From assembly GCF_001423745.1 (NCBI RefSeq), contig NZ_LMPC01000012.1, positions 127,981-191,980 on the forward strand: a DNA stretch of 64,000 bases, in the 5' to 3' direction. This document shows, in pieces, positions 17,005-25,871 of the stretch. This DNA is from Arthrobacter sp. Leaf337 (GTDB lineage: Bacteria; Actinomycetota; Actinomycetes; Actinomycetales; Micrococcaceae). Every line of letters begins with the position of its first letter. Position 1 is the first letter of the stretch. Both the position numbers and the translations under genes were made by a program. The notes beneath the pieces were generated by a model. That model was not told the origin of the DNA and did no database searches. It was given only the letters and a program-made list of their open reading frames with translations.

Positions 17005-18191
17005 CCGATTCCTACACTTCCCGCGATGCCCCCTCCAGGCTTCCGGAACCGCGGATCGCCGCGTCCGTGGCGCCCAGCACCAACAGCCACCTGGAGATCG
17101 AGTCCGTCACCAAGAACTTCGGTTCACAGGCGGTCCTCAAGGGCGTCAACCTGTCCGTGGCCAAGGGCGGAACCACTGCGATCGTCGGCCCCTCCGGCTC
17201 CGGCAAGACGACCTTGCTGCGCCTGATCGCCGGCTTCGAGCATCCCGATACCGGCAGCATTTCGCTCAACGGCGCCAAGGTGGCCGGCGAGGGCTTCTGG
17301 GTGCCGGCGCACAAGCGCCATGTCGGCTACGTCGCCCAGGACGGCGCCCTGTTCCCGCACCTCACGGTGGGCCAGAATGTCTCCTTCGGCCTCAGTGCCA
17401 GCCACCTTTCCGGCGGGCGGCGCGAGGTCGCGGCCCGGGTGGGCGAGCTCCTGGAGATGGTCTCCCTCGATCCGTCCATGGCCAAGCGCCGACCGCACCA
17501 GCTCTCCGGCGGTCAGCAGCAGCGGGTGGCACTGGCCCGGGCCCTGGCCCGCGAACCGGAGCTGATGCTGCTGGACGAGCCCTTCTCCGCGCTGGACGCG
17601 GGCCTCCGTGTGGCCACCCGCCGCGCGGTGGCCAAGGTCCTCAGCGAAGCCGGCGTGACCACCATCCTTGTCACGCACGACCAGGCCGAGGCGCTCTCGT
17701 TCGCGGACCAGGTTGCCGTGATGCGCGGTGGCAGGCTGGCCCAGATCGGCAACCCGTTCGTGGTCTACACCCGCCCCGCGGACCGGGCAACGGCGGAGTT
17801 CCTGGGCGACGCTGTCATCCTGGACGCCTGGATGGAGGGTTCGCTGGCCACGTGTTCGTTGGGCGGCATCCCGGTGCGCAGGCCCCCGGCCCAGGGACGC
17901 GTGCAGCTCATGCTGCGGCCCGAGCAGATCCGCATCGCGGAGGACGGCCCCATCCGCGGCGTGGTGGTTGATACGGACTATTTCGGCCCGGAAACAACCG
18001 TGCGCCTGAAACTGGCCGTGCCGCCGGAGCTGGCCGCCGGCGCCGTCCCGGACCACCGGTTCCCGGGCGGCGGGGAAGTGATCACCATCCGGCACTGGAA
18101 CGCCTCCATCGCGCGGCCGGGCATGGAGCTCTGCCTGCGCGTGGTGGGCGAGGCCGTGGCCTTCCCCGTGGACGAGGACGCCAGCGCCTGA
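17001..18191 (+). CDS. Iron(III) ABC transporter ATP-binding protein (FbpC-like)
   Basis: A 396-residue ATPase. Walker A GPSGSGKTT is at residues 63-71, signature LSGGQQQR and Walker B LMLLDEPFSALDA follow, and the H-loop is in VTHDQAEA. A C-terminal ~120-residue TOBE/OB domain (VQLMLRPEQIRIAEDGPIRGVVV) is usual for this group. An unusual ~30-residue polar N-terminal extension precedes LEIESVTKNFG. Its GTG overlaps the permease stop, so it is the third gene of the iron operon. Confidence 0.93.
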   Translation: MTDSYTSRDAPSRLPEPRIAASVAPSTNSHLEIESVTKNFGSQAVLKGVNLSVAKGGTTAIVGPSGSGKTTLLRLIAGFEHPDTGSISLNGAKVAGEGFWVPAHKRHVGYVAQDGALFPHLTVGQNVSFGLSASHLSGGRREVAARVGELLEMVSLDPSMAKRRPHQLSGGQQQRVALARALAREPELMLLDEPFSALDAGLRVATRRAVAKVLSEAGVTTILVTHDQAEALSFADQVAVMRGGRLAQIGNPFVVYTRPADRATAEFLGDAVILDAWMEGSLATCSLGGIPVRRPPAQGRVQLMLRPEQIRIAEDGPIRGVVVDTDYFGPETTVRLKLAVPPELAAGAVPDHRFPGGGEVITIRHWNASIARPGMELCLRVVGEAVAFPVDEDASA

Positions 18192-18236
18192 CGCTTGCTA
18201 CTCCGCGGGGCGCCCGCACCCGCGGGAGGTTGCACA

Positions 18237-18833
18237 TTACCCCGCGGGGCGCTTCTTCTGCGGGTACGGGGTTTCGCCGCGTGCCAGCATCTCGACGAAT
18301 CCTGCGATCTTGCGTTGCCTGGTGGCCGCCTGCTTGACCGAGTTGGTGCGGTAAACCAGGGCGAAGCGGTTCACCGACGTCAGCACGTCGAACATGGCCT
18401 GTGCCCGCGGTTCGGCGGCGATGGCGGCCGCCAGGTCCGCCGGCACTTCGGCGGAGGCCGCCCCGGAATAGGCCACCTCCCAGCGTCCGTCCGCTTTGGC
18501 GGCTTCGACGGCGGCCCGGCCGGCCGCGGTCATCCTGCCGGCTGCCTCGAGCTTTTCGATGCGGTCAACGTTCCGGGCCGACCATACGCTTTTGGGGCCG
18601 CGGCGCGTCATCCGCTGGAAGGAGCTGTCGTCGTCGCGCCTTCTGCCCTGGCCGTCGATCCACCCGAAGCACAGCGCCTCCTGCAGCGCGGCCTCGTAGT
18701 CCAGCTCGGTGGTGTTGCCGCCCTTCTTGTGCAACACCAGCCAGACGCCCGGGCTGGTGGTGTGATGCTGTTCCAGCCAGCTGCGCCATTCGGCGGCGTC
18801 CTTCACCAGCAGTTCTTCAAGTTCGATGGCCAT
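18237..18833 (-). CDS. YdeI/OmpD-associated family protein
   Basis: A 198-residue soluble protein: WRSWLEQHHTTSPGVWLVLHKKGGNTTELDYEAALQEALCFGWIDGQ, RRGPKSVWSARNVDRIEKLEAAGRMTAAGRAAVEAAKADGRW, and a C-terminal YRTNSVKQAATRQRKIAGFVEMLARGE. These blocks define the bacteriocin-protection YdeI/OmpD-associated family; the biochemical activity is not known. Convergent with the iron ABC operon (45-base gap containing a CCGCGGGGCGC dyad) and divergent from the VOC-like gene. Confidence 0.88.
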   Translation of the reverse strand: MAIELEELLVKDAAEWRSWLEQHHTTSPGVWLVLHKKGGNTTELDYEAALQEALCFGWIDGQGRRRDDDSSFQRMTRRGPKSVWSARNVDRIEKLEAAGRMTAAGRAAVEAAKADGRWEVAYSGAASAEVPADLAAAIAAEPRAQAMFDVLTSVNRFALVYRTNSVKQAATRQRKIAGFVEMLARGETPYPQKKRPAG

Positions 18834-18928
18834 GGCACCATTCTGCTACCCGGCATTCCTTAATCAAGGCGTGGCATCATGGCAGTGTCGCCGTCAACGT
18901 CATCGCAAAGCGAGCCCAGGAGTGTCCC

Positions 18929-19645
18929 ATGCTGCGTGTCCGACCCGTCCATTTCACCTCCCGCCCGGACCAGTGGGAGCAGCTCCTCACGGAGCTGGGA
19001 ATGGTGAAGACCGTTGATGACGGTCCCTGGAAGGAGTACGACGCCGGTTCGGGCCGCCTGGCGCTGCATTCCGCCGAAGCCGGTTCCGCCGAAGACGGCA
19101 CGACGGCGTTCGGCGTCGAAGTGGGCAACCTCGCCGAATTCGCCCGGCGGACCAACCTGGCCTCCGTGGAGGACGGGACCACACCGGCCGAGCTGGTCGA
19201 CGCGGACCACGGGGCCTCCTGCCGGATCACCGGCGAGGACGGTTTCAGCTTCTTCGCGGACAAAGCCGCCCACGGCGCCCAGTGCGCGGACGCCGATCCG
19301 GGACTCGCCGTCGTCGAAGTCTGGTTCACTCCGGACGCCGCTGCCGCGGCACAGACCCTGCGAAACATGGGCGCCCGGCTCCGGCCGGTGCCGGATGACG
19401 ACGAAACCGCTGATTTCACCGCCAAGAACGGCGGCGTGCTGATGGTGCGCCCCGTGGACGGCGCCGCCCGGCCCGGGCTGGGCTTTGAGTACACGGGCGA
19501 GCTCACGGCCCTGCGGGACCGGCTGGCCGCAGCGGGCATCAACGTGACCATGACGGAAGAGGCGTTCGGGCGCACCCTGCATGTGGCCAGCCCCGACGCG
19601 GCAGGCCGGGACGTCCCGGCGCTCTGGGTTTCTTCGCGGCACTGA
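18929..19645 (+). CDS. VOC (glyoxalase/bleomycin-resistance) superfamily protein
   Basis: A 238-residue protein with two betaalphabetabetabeta-like halves: MLRVRPVHFTSRPDQWEQLLTELGM at the N-terminus and VVEVWFTPDAAAAAQTLRNMGARLRPVP at ~residue 125. Each half ends in a FFAD- or LWVS-type strand, as in VOC proteins. Typical metal ligands (His/Glu) are not obvious, so it may be non-catalytic. The ATG at 18929 follows a CAGGAG site; the open frame extends to 18401 but that part lies antisense to the YdeI gene. Cytoplasmic, monocistronic. Confidence 0.75.
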   Translation: MLRVRPVHFTSRPDQWEQLLTELGMVKTVDDGPWKEYDAGSGRLALHSAEAGSAEDGTTAFGVEVGNLAEFARRTNLASVEDGTTPAELVDADHGASCRITGEDGFSFFADKAAHGAQCADADPGLAVVEVWFTPDAAAAAQTLRNMGARLRPVPDDDETADFTAKNGGVLMVRPVDGAARPGLGFEYTGELTALRDRLAAAGINVTMTEEAFGRTLHVASPDAAGRDVPALWVSSRH

Positions 19646-19720
19646 CCGGCGCTGGCGGCGGTACTGGCTACCGTGCCAGCGGCGGTCCGCCGACGTCCCC
19701 CGGCGCCGGCGCCGCCGGGC

Positions 19721-20983
19721 TCAGTCCTCCAGGGCGCCGTCGCAGAGACGGGCGACCACCTCGGTGAGCATGGTGAGGCCGGCCACGATGTCCTCGTCGG
19801 TGGTGTATTCGTGTTCGTTGTGTGAAATGCCGTCCACGCTGGGCACGAAGAGCATGACGGTGGGGACGATGTCCTTCATGTTGGTGGAATCATGCCCGGC
19901 CAGGGTCATCACAGGCTTGTTCGCCAGGCCGAGGTCGGCGGCCGCCTTCGCTGCCAGTTCCACGCCTTCGGGCTGGTACGGGGTGACCGGCCAGGAGTGG
20001 GAATGGCCGCGTTCCACGGTGACGTTCGCCAGCTGCTCGATCTCGGCGATCCGCTGGTGAAGCAGGGCATCGGCCTCAGCCAGTACTGCTTCGTCGGCGC
20101 TGCGCAGGTCCAGCAGCAGGTTCACGCGGGACGGCACCACCACCGGCGAGTTGGGGTAGACGGTCAGCTGTCCCACGGAGGTGTGCAGCACGCCGGGGAA
20201 GCGGTCGGCCAGCTCCCGGGCGGCCACCACCATCATGGAGGCACCCAGCAGGGCGTCCTTCCTGTCCGCGATCACGGTGGAGCCGGTGTGGGCCTGCTCG
20301 CCGTTCACCACGAATTCGTACTTGTTGGCGGCCCAGTTGGAGTGGACCAGGCCGATGGTAACGCCTTCCCGCTCCATGCTCCGGCCCTGCTCGATGTGGA
20401 TTTCGGCGCAGTAGGCGGCCTGCGGTCCCTCATACTCCCCGCGGCAGCCGATGGCGTCCAGAGCATCGCGGACCGAGATACCGGCGGCATCGGTGGTGGC
20501 CAGCGCCGTCTCCAGCTCCAGCTTCCCGGTGTACACCGAGGAACCCATCATGGAGGGCTTGAACCGCGAGCCCTCCTCGTTGAACCAGTTGACCACCGCA
20601 ATGTTGAAGCGGGGCTGGCCGTCAGGGCCGGAAGCGTTCCACTTCTCCACGAGGCGGAAGGCGGCGTGGGCTGCCGCCAACACCCCGTAGGCGCCGTCGT
20701 AGCGTCCGGCGGTGGGCTGCGAGTCCATGTGCGAGCCCACCACTACGTAGGGGGCGCCCGCCACCGCTTCGTAGAGGCCCCACTGGTTGCCGGCGTGGTC
20801 GAACTTCACCGTGAAACCCCTGGCCTCCAGCAGGCCCGTGAGCCACTGCCGCTGCTGGCCGTCCGGGACGGAGCCGGCCTGCCGGTCCACGCCGCCGTTC
20901 GGGGTGGCTCCGAATTCGCTCATGGTGTAGAAGTCCCGGACGAAAGCGGTGTCACGGGCGCTGAGGATTGTTGTTGTGGTCAC
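19721..20983 (-). CDS. M20-family Zn-dependent amidase/hydrolase (HyuC/AllC-like)
   Basis: A 420-residue metallohydrolase of the allantoate amidohydrolase / N-carbamoyl-L-amino-acid hydrolase group. Metal-site motifs: GSHMDSQPTAGRYDGAYG (His, Asp, Asp), FNEEGSRF (Glu-Glu), CAEIHIEQG (His), AGHDSTNM and ISHNEHEYT (His). The dimerisation 'lid' segment VNGEQAHTGST is present. It is the last gene of the minus-strand PucR-locus operon, 9 bases downstream of the amidohydrolase. Likely cleaves an N-carbamoyl or N-acyl amino acid produced upstream in the pathway; exact substrate unknown. Confidence 0.9.
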   Translation of the reverse strand: MTTTTILSARDTAFVRDFYTMSEFGATPNGGVDRQAGSVPDGQQRQWLTGLLEARGFTVKFDHAGNQWGLYEAVAGAPYVVVGSHMDSQPTAGRYDGAYGVLAAAHAAFRLVEKWNASGPDGQPRFNIAVVNWFNEEGSRFKPSMMGSSVYTGKLELETALATTDAAGISVRDALDAIGCRGEYEGPQAAYCAEIHIEQGRSMEREGVTIGLVHSNWAANKYEFVVNGEQAHTGSTVIADRKDALLGASMMVVAARELADRFPGVLHTSVGQLTVYPNSPVVVPSRVNLLLDLRSADEAVLAEADALLHQRIAEIEQLANVTVERGHSHSWPVTPYQPEGVELAAKAAADLGLANKPVMTLAGHDSTNMKDIVPTVMLFVPSVDGISHNEHEYTTDEDIVAGLTMLTEVVARLCDGALED

Positions 20984-20992
20984 GGAGTTCCC

Positions 20993-22750
20993 CTATGAAC
21001 GGTTGGTGGCTGGACGGATGAAGGTACTGCCGGCGGAGGTGTTGCGGGCTGACTCGCCGACGCGGTCCACGCCCGGGAAGCGGCCTCGCCCGTAGGTGAA
21101 GGAGCCGCCGACTGCGGTGGCCAGGACTTGGAGGGCCGCGATGTCCGGGGCGGTGAGTGGCGAGCCGTTCAGGACCGTGAAGTCAGCCAGCTTGCCGGCC
21201 CTCAGGGTGCCTTTGAGGTGCGACAGGCCGGTGGCCGCGGCGGCTCCGGTGGTGTATGCCGCCAGTGCCTGACGGGGGCTCAGTCGCTCGTCCGGGTTGC
21301 CGAAAACGGCCCCTGAGGATGTGCGGCGGTCCACGAAGGCCTGCATTCCGCGGAGCACGTTGCCGTCCGCGACGGGACGGTCCGAGCTGCCGGCGAGGGT
21401 CACGCCGGCGTCCGTGAACGACGCCGCGCGGTAGGCCCAGCCCAGCCGTTCCGGTCCCAGCGAGGCGGTCATGCCGTCGCCGCCCTCCGCGAAGAAGCTG
21501 GCCTGCGGGGTCACCGCGATTCCTGCGTCCGCGAGCCGCTGCACCTGGTCCGGCCTGGTGACGGAAGCGTGCTCGATCCGGTTGGGCAGGGCGCGCGGCC
21601 CGTATTTGCCGGCGCAGTCCGTGATGATGCTGATCGCCAGGTCCACGGCCCGGTCTCCGATGGCGTGCGCGGCGATGGACCAGCCCGCCGCGTAGGCCGC
21701 CTCAATCCTGTTCCGCAGCGCCTCCGGGTCGGCCTGGAAATACCCGGTGTTGCCGCTGTTGTCCGTGTGGCCGTGGCTGCAGTAGTCCTCGCTGACGGCC
21801 GCGGTTTCACCCAGCAGCGAGCCGTCCAGGAACACCTTGGCCGGGCCGAGGGAAAGGTAGTCATTCCCGAAGCCGCTGGCCATGCCCAGGTCAAGGCCGA
21901 CAGCTCCGGCGGCTGCCGGCCCCGGCCCGGCGGCTACAGCTCCAAGAGTCCCGTGTCCGTCCAGCGGATGGAGAACGTCAAGGACCGGCATGAGCTGGGC
22001 CCGGGCGTGGAGCCTGCCGTGGGCCGCGGCGCGCTGGTAGGCGGCCAGTTCCACCGGGCTGTGGCCGATCCAGCCGCCGCCGATCCCCGCTTCGGTGAAA
22101 CTGGTGATGCCTTCCGAGGCGTAGTGCTGTGTGGCACGGTCCAGTGCATCCTCGATGGCTTCGAGGGAATACGGCAGGATCAACTCCTGGATCAGCCGCT
22201 GCGCCGTCTCCTGGACCAGGCCCGTGGGCCGGCCGTGGGCGTCGCGGACTATCACGCCGCCGTCGGGATCCGGGAACGACGCCGATTCGGCGCCTGCCAG
22301 CCGCAGCGCGGCCGTGTTCACCACGGCCATATGGCCGGAGTTGTGCCGGATGAACAGCGGCCGGTTTCCAGTGATCCGGTCCAGCACGGCAATGTCCGGG
22401 AACCCGCCGCCGTGCTGCGTCTGGCTGAACCCGGTGGCCATGAGCCAGCCGGACGCGCCGACGGCCATGTCCGCCTCAAGCAGGGCGTACAGCTGGTCCA
22501 GGCCGCGGGCGCCGGAGACGTCCACTTCGCCCAGGCCCAGCCCGAACCACGTCGTGTGGCAGTGCGCGTCGATGAATCCGGGGGTCACCGTGGCACCCCC
22601 AAGGTCCAGGACCTCGGCCGCGTCCAGTCCGTCCAGCTCGTCATCGAGGCCGGCGATGCGGCCCTGCCAGATTCCCAGCGACGTGGCGTGCGGGCGGCGG
22701 TCATCCATGGTGATGATGTCCGCGTTGCGCAGCAGCAGATCGAGTTTCAT
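20993..22750 (-). CDS. YtcJ-like amidohydrolase family protein
   Basis: A 585-residue amidohydrolase. MKLDLLLRNADIITMDDRRP starts the typical composite beta-sandwich; DAHCHTTWFG carries the HxH-type metal motif, HAIGDRAVDLAI and IEHASVTRPDQV the later His ligands, and LAGSSDRPV the catalytic Asp region. The C-terminal AYTTGAAAATGLSHLKGTLRAGKLADFTVL closes the sandwich. YtcJ relatives hydrolyse N-acyl or cyclic amide bonds. The ATG at 22750 is chosen (protein begins MKLDLL); the 25-codon extension has no conserved features. Spacing to the aldehyde dehydrogenase gene is 28 bases. Confidence 0.9.
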   Translation of the reverse strand: MKLDLLLRNADIITMDDRRPHATSLGIWQGRIAGLDDELDGLDAAEVLDLGGATVTPGFIDAHCHTTWFGLGLGEVDVSGARGLDQLYALLEADMAVGASGWLMATGFSQTQHGGGFPDIAVLDRITGNRPLFIRHNSGHMAVVNTAALRLAGAESASFPDPDGGVIVRDAHGRPTGLVQETAQRLIQELILPYSLEAIEDALDRATQHYASEGITSFTEAGIGGGWIGHSPVELAAYQRAAAHGRLHARAQLMPVLDVLHPLDGHGTLGAVAAGPGPAAAGAVGLDLGMASGFGNDYLSLGPAKVFLDGSLLGETAAVSEDYCSHGHTDNSGNTGYFQADPEALRNRIEAAYAAGWSIAAHAIGDRAVDLAISIITDCAGKYGPRALPNRIEHASVTRPDQVQRLADAGIAVTPQASFFAEGGDGMTASLGPERLGWAYRAASFTDAGVTLAGSSDRPVADGNVLRGMQAFVDRRTSSGAVFGNPDERLSPRQALAAYTTGAAAATGLSHLKGTLRAGKLADFTVLNGSPLTAPDIAALQVLATAVGGSFTYGRGRFPGVDRVGESARNTSAGSTFIRPATNRS

Positions 22751-22778
22751 GGGGTTCCTAGCGTTTGGAACGGGCGGG

Positions 22779-24233
22779 TTAGCGGTGGGAGGTGGTGACG
22801 GACTTGATGCGGGTGTAGTCCTCAAGCCCGAAAACGGACAGGTCCTTGCCTGTTCCTGAGTGCTTGAAGCCGCCGTGCGGGGCCTCTGCCGGGATCACCT
22901 GGTGGCAGTTGATCCACACGGCGCCGAAGTCCAGTTCGTTGGACACCCTCGTGACCACGCCGTGGTTGTTGGACCAGACACTGGAGGCCAGCGCGTACTT
23001 GGTGCCGTTGGCCAGTTCCAGCGCTTCCTCCTCGGAGCGGAAGGGCTGCACCGTGACCACGGGACCAAAGATCTCGTCGCACACCACCTCGTCGCTCTGG
23101 AAAACGCCGTCGATCACGGTGGGTTCGAAGTGGAAGCCCGCCCCGGTCCGCTTGCCGCCGGCCAGGACCTTGGCGTTCGCCGGCAGCCTGGACATGAAGC
23201 CCTCCACGCGGTCCAGCTGGGCGGCGCTGTTCAGCGGGCCGAGGTCGGCTGCGTCGCCGCCCACGGTCAGCGCAGACGCGGCAGCGGCGAGCGCTGCACC
23301 GAATTCGGCGTGGACGGATTCCTCCACCAGGACGCGGGTCACTGCGGTGCAGTCCTGTCCGGCGTTGAAGAAAGCGCCCAGCGCGATCTCCTTGGCGGTC
23401 AGTTCAATGTCGACGTCGGCAAAAACGATGGCCGGCGCCTTGCCGCCGAGTTCCAGGTGAACATCCTTGAGCGTTGCCGACGCAGCGGACATGACCTGGG
23501 CTCCCGCGCGGGTGGAGCCGGTGATGGACACCATTTCGGGAATCTCGTGATCCACCATCGCGGCCCCGGTGCCGCGGCCGCCGCAGACGATGTTGACGAC
23601 GCCGGCAGGATAGGCCTGCTGGGCCAGCTCGCCCAGGATGACGGTGGACCAGGGGGTGGTGTCCGCCGGCTTGAGGACCAGGGTGTTGCCGGCGGCGAGG
23701 GCCGGTCCGATCTTCCAGATGGCCATCATGAACGGGTAGTTCCACGGGGTGATCTGGGCGACCACGCCGAGCGGCTCGCGGCGGACGGTCGAGGAGAACC
23801 CGGTGACGTACTCGGTCTGGGCGGTGCCGGAGACCACCCGGCAGGCGCCGGCGAAGAAGCGCAGCTGGTCCGCGCCACGCAGGATCTCGATCTCCCGGGT
23901 GACAGCCTTCGGCTTGCCGGTGCAGGCAACTTCCGCCTCGAGGATCCGGTCCACGTTGGCCTCGATGAGGTCCGCGAGCTTGAGCATCATGGCCTGGCGC
24001 TCGGCCGGGGTGGTCCGCTTGTAGCTCTTGAAGGCGGTGCGGGCGGCCTGGAAGGCGCGGTCAACGGTGGCGGCATCGCTGTCCGGGGCGGTGCCGAGCT
24101 GCACGCCGGTGGCGGGGTCGAAGAAAGGCAGCGTGGCCTGAGCCGGGCCGGTTGTCCCGGTCCCGTGGACGGTCCCGCCGTCAGCGCCTCCGTTGGGGAT
24201 CTCTCCGTTGATGATGTTGTTCAGCGTGATCAT
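22779..24233 (-). CDS. Aldehyde dehydrogenase (gamma-aminobutyraldehyde/betaine aldehyde type)
   Basis: A 484-residue NAD(P)-dependent aldehyde dehydrogenase. TPWNYPFMMAIWKIGPALAAGNTLVLKPAD binds the cofactor, LELGGKAP carries the catalytic Glu, and FFNAGQDCTAVTRV the catalytic Cys. It resembles PatD-like aminobutyraldehyde dehydrogenases. It sits directly downstream (12 bases) of a thiamine-diphosphate decarboxylase-like gene, so it probably oxidises the aldehyde that enzyme releases. An insertion of Gly/Thr-rich sequence (~residues 14-32) in the N-terminus is unusual. Confidence 0.93.
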   Translation of the reverse strand: MITLNNIINGEIPNGGADGGTVHGTGTTGPAQATLPFFDPATGVQLGTAPDSDAATVDRAFQAARTAFKSYKRTTPAERQAMMLKLADLIEANVDRILEAEVACTGKPKAVTREIEILRGADQLRFFAGACRVVSGTAQTEYVTGFSSTVRREPLGVVAQITPWNYPFMMAIWKIGPALAAGNTLVLKPADTTPWSTVILGELAQQAYPAGVVNIVCGGRGTGAAMVDHEIPEMVSITGSTRAGAQVMSAASATLKDVHLELGGKAPAIVFADVDIELTAKEIALGAFFNAGQDCTAVTRVLVEESVHAEFGAALAAAASALTVGGDAADLGPLNSAAQLDRVEGFMSRLPANAKVLAGGKRTGAGFHFEPTVIDGVFQSDEVVCDEIFGPVVTVQPFRSEEEALELANGTKYALASSVWSNNHGVVTRVSNELDFGAVWINCHQVIPAEAPHGGFKHSGTGKDLSVFGLEDYTRIKSVTTSHR

Positions 24234-24245
24234 GGAACGCTCCGG

Positions 24246-25871
24246 TCAGTTGCTGGCGGTCTTGGGTGAACGGGTGGCGGGATCCTGCGGCAGGTGCAGG
24301 AAGGCCGGAAGTCCGGAATCCGCGGCGCGGCGGAACGCTGCGGCAAAGTCCTCGGCCTTGTCCACGCGTTCCCCGTAGCCGCCGTACGAGCGGGCCAGGG
24401 CGGCGAAGTCCGGGTTGGTCATGTGCGTTCCGGACGGGCGGCCCGGGTAGTGGCCTTCCTGGTGTTCGCGGATGGTGGCGAAGATGCCGTTGTCCACCAG
24501 CAGGACGATGAACCTGCCGCCGTGCCCCATGGCCGTGGCCAGTTCCTGGCCGTTCATCAGGAAGCAGCCGTCGCCGGCAACGGAGATGACCTGCCGGCCA
24601 GGATAGGCCAGGGAGGCGGCAACGGCGGCCGGGATCCCCATCCCCATCGCGCCGTTGCGCGGTGCCGCAAGGGAGTTTGCCGAGTTGTGCTTCAGGTAGC
24701 GCGCCGGCCACAGCGTGTGGTTCCCGGCCCCGTAAGTGATGACGGCGTCGTCGTCCATTTCCTGCTTGAGGATTTCCATTACGACGGCGAGATCCACACC
24801 CGTTCCACCGTCCGGCTGGGCGGACGAGAACTTTTCGTAGTCCGCGCGGGCGTCGGCAAGCCAGCCGGCAGCGGGCTGCACCGCGGAGGCCGTGGCGGCG
24901 AGCGCCCGGGAGAACGATGCCACGTGGGCTGGAATGTGCTGGTCCAGCCGGCCGAAGTGGCCCAGCAGGTCGGCATCAAGGTTTACCACCACGCTGACGG
25001 CATCCAGGCCGCGCCTGTAGCCGTCCGAAAGAACGTCGGCGCGGACGCAGCCGACGAAGACCAGCAGGTCGGCCTCGTCGAGGCGGCGCGCGTTGTCGTC
25101 GCTGCGGGCATAGCCAAGGTAGCCGGCGTAGGCGTCGCTGTTGTGCGGAACCGCATCGTAGGCTCGGAAGTCGGCCAGGACGGGCACGCCGTGGCGGGAA
25201 GCCCAGCCGGCCAGCGCCTCCGAGCTTTCCTGGTCCCAGCCTTCGCCGCCCACCACGAGCAGCGGCTTGCGTGCTGCCGCCAGGCGCTGCTCCAGCGCGG
25301 CGAGGTCCGAGGGGGTCGGTTCGGTGCGTGCCATGGCCCGGGGCTCCACCGTGCCTGCTTCGATGGCGTGGACCAGGACGTCCTCGGGAAGCCCGATGAC
25401 CACCGGGCCGGGCCGGCCGCTGAGCGCCGTGAAGATCGCGTCGTCCACCACGCGGGCGGCGGAAGCGGCGTCGTCGAGCGTCACCACTTTCTTGGCGGTG
25501 CTGCCGAACCAGGCATTGATGTCGAATTCCTGGAAGGATTCGCGGCCCCGGTCCGCCACCGGGATGAGCCCCACGAAGAGAATCATGGGCGTGGCATCCT
25601 GGTGCGCGGTGTGGATGGCGATGAAGGCGTTGGCCGCACCGGGACCGCGGGTCACCATCGCCACTCCGGGGAGTTCGGTGAGCCGGCCTTCGGCGAGGGC
25701 CATGAAACCGGCGCCGCCTTCGTGCCGGGTCACCACGGTTTCGATGCTGGAGCCGTGGAGGCCGTCCAGCACGTCCAGGAAGCTTTCGCCGGGGACGCCG
25801 TAGACGCGCTGGATTCCGGCCCGTTCAAGCTGGGCAACGATGAGGTGCCCGGCGGTGGTTGAGGTGCTCAA
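24246..25871 (-). CDS. Thiamine-diphosphate-dependent enzyme (acetolactate synthase / benzoylformate decarboxylase-like)
   Basis: A 541-residue ThDP enzyme. The N-terminal domain begins TAGHLIVAQLERAGIQRVYGVPGES, with catalytic Glu in TRHEGGAGFMALAEG. The ThDP/Mg motif is VAGDGCFLMNGQELATAM...VDNGIFAT. No separate regulatory subunit is nearby, and the aldehyde dehydrogenase partner suggests a 2-oxoacid decarboxylase rather than a biosynthetic acetolactate synthase. The start is TTG at 25871, overlapping the stop of the transporter gene in TTGA; the frame continuing to 26765 is antisense-frame noise over the transporter gene. Confidence 0.9.
   Translation of the reverse strand: MSTSTTAGHLIVAQLERAGIQRVYGVPGESFLDVLDGLHGSSIETVVTRHEGGAGFMALAEGRLTELPGVAMVTRGPGAANAFIAIHTAHQDATPMILFVGLIPVADRGRESFQEFDINAWFGSTAKKVVTLDDAASAARVVDDAIFTALSGRPGPVVIGLPEDVLVHAIEAGTVEPRAMARTEPTPSDLAALEQRLAAARKPLLVVGGEGWDQESSEALAGWASRHGVPVLADFRAYDAVPHNSDAYAGYLGYARSDDNARRLDEADLLVFVGCVRADVLSDGYRRGLDAVSVVVNLDADLLGHFGRLDQHIPAHVASFSRALAATASAVQPAAGWLADARADYEKFSSAQPDGGTGVDLAVVMEILKQEMDDDAVITYGAGNHTLWPARYLKHNSANSLAAPRNGAMGMGIPAAVAASLAYPGRQVISVAGDGCFLMNGQELATAMGHGGRFIVLLVDNGIFATIREHQEGHYPGRPSGTHMTNPDFAALARSYGGYGERVDKAEDFAAAFRRAADSGLPAFLHLPQDPATRSPKTASN

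Noticed and set aside
22860..24269. A 469-codon open frame antisense to the aldehyde dehydrogenase gene
   Set aside because: No recognisable motifs; the minus-strand reading has the ALDH catalytic Cys and Glu.
24294..25862. A 522-codon open frame on the plus strand, antisense to the thiamine-diphosphate enzyme gene
   Set aside because: It has the composition of a GC-rich antisense shadow (Gly/Val/His/Arg rich, no family motifs), while the minus strand encodes clear ThDP-enzyme motifs.
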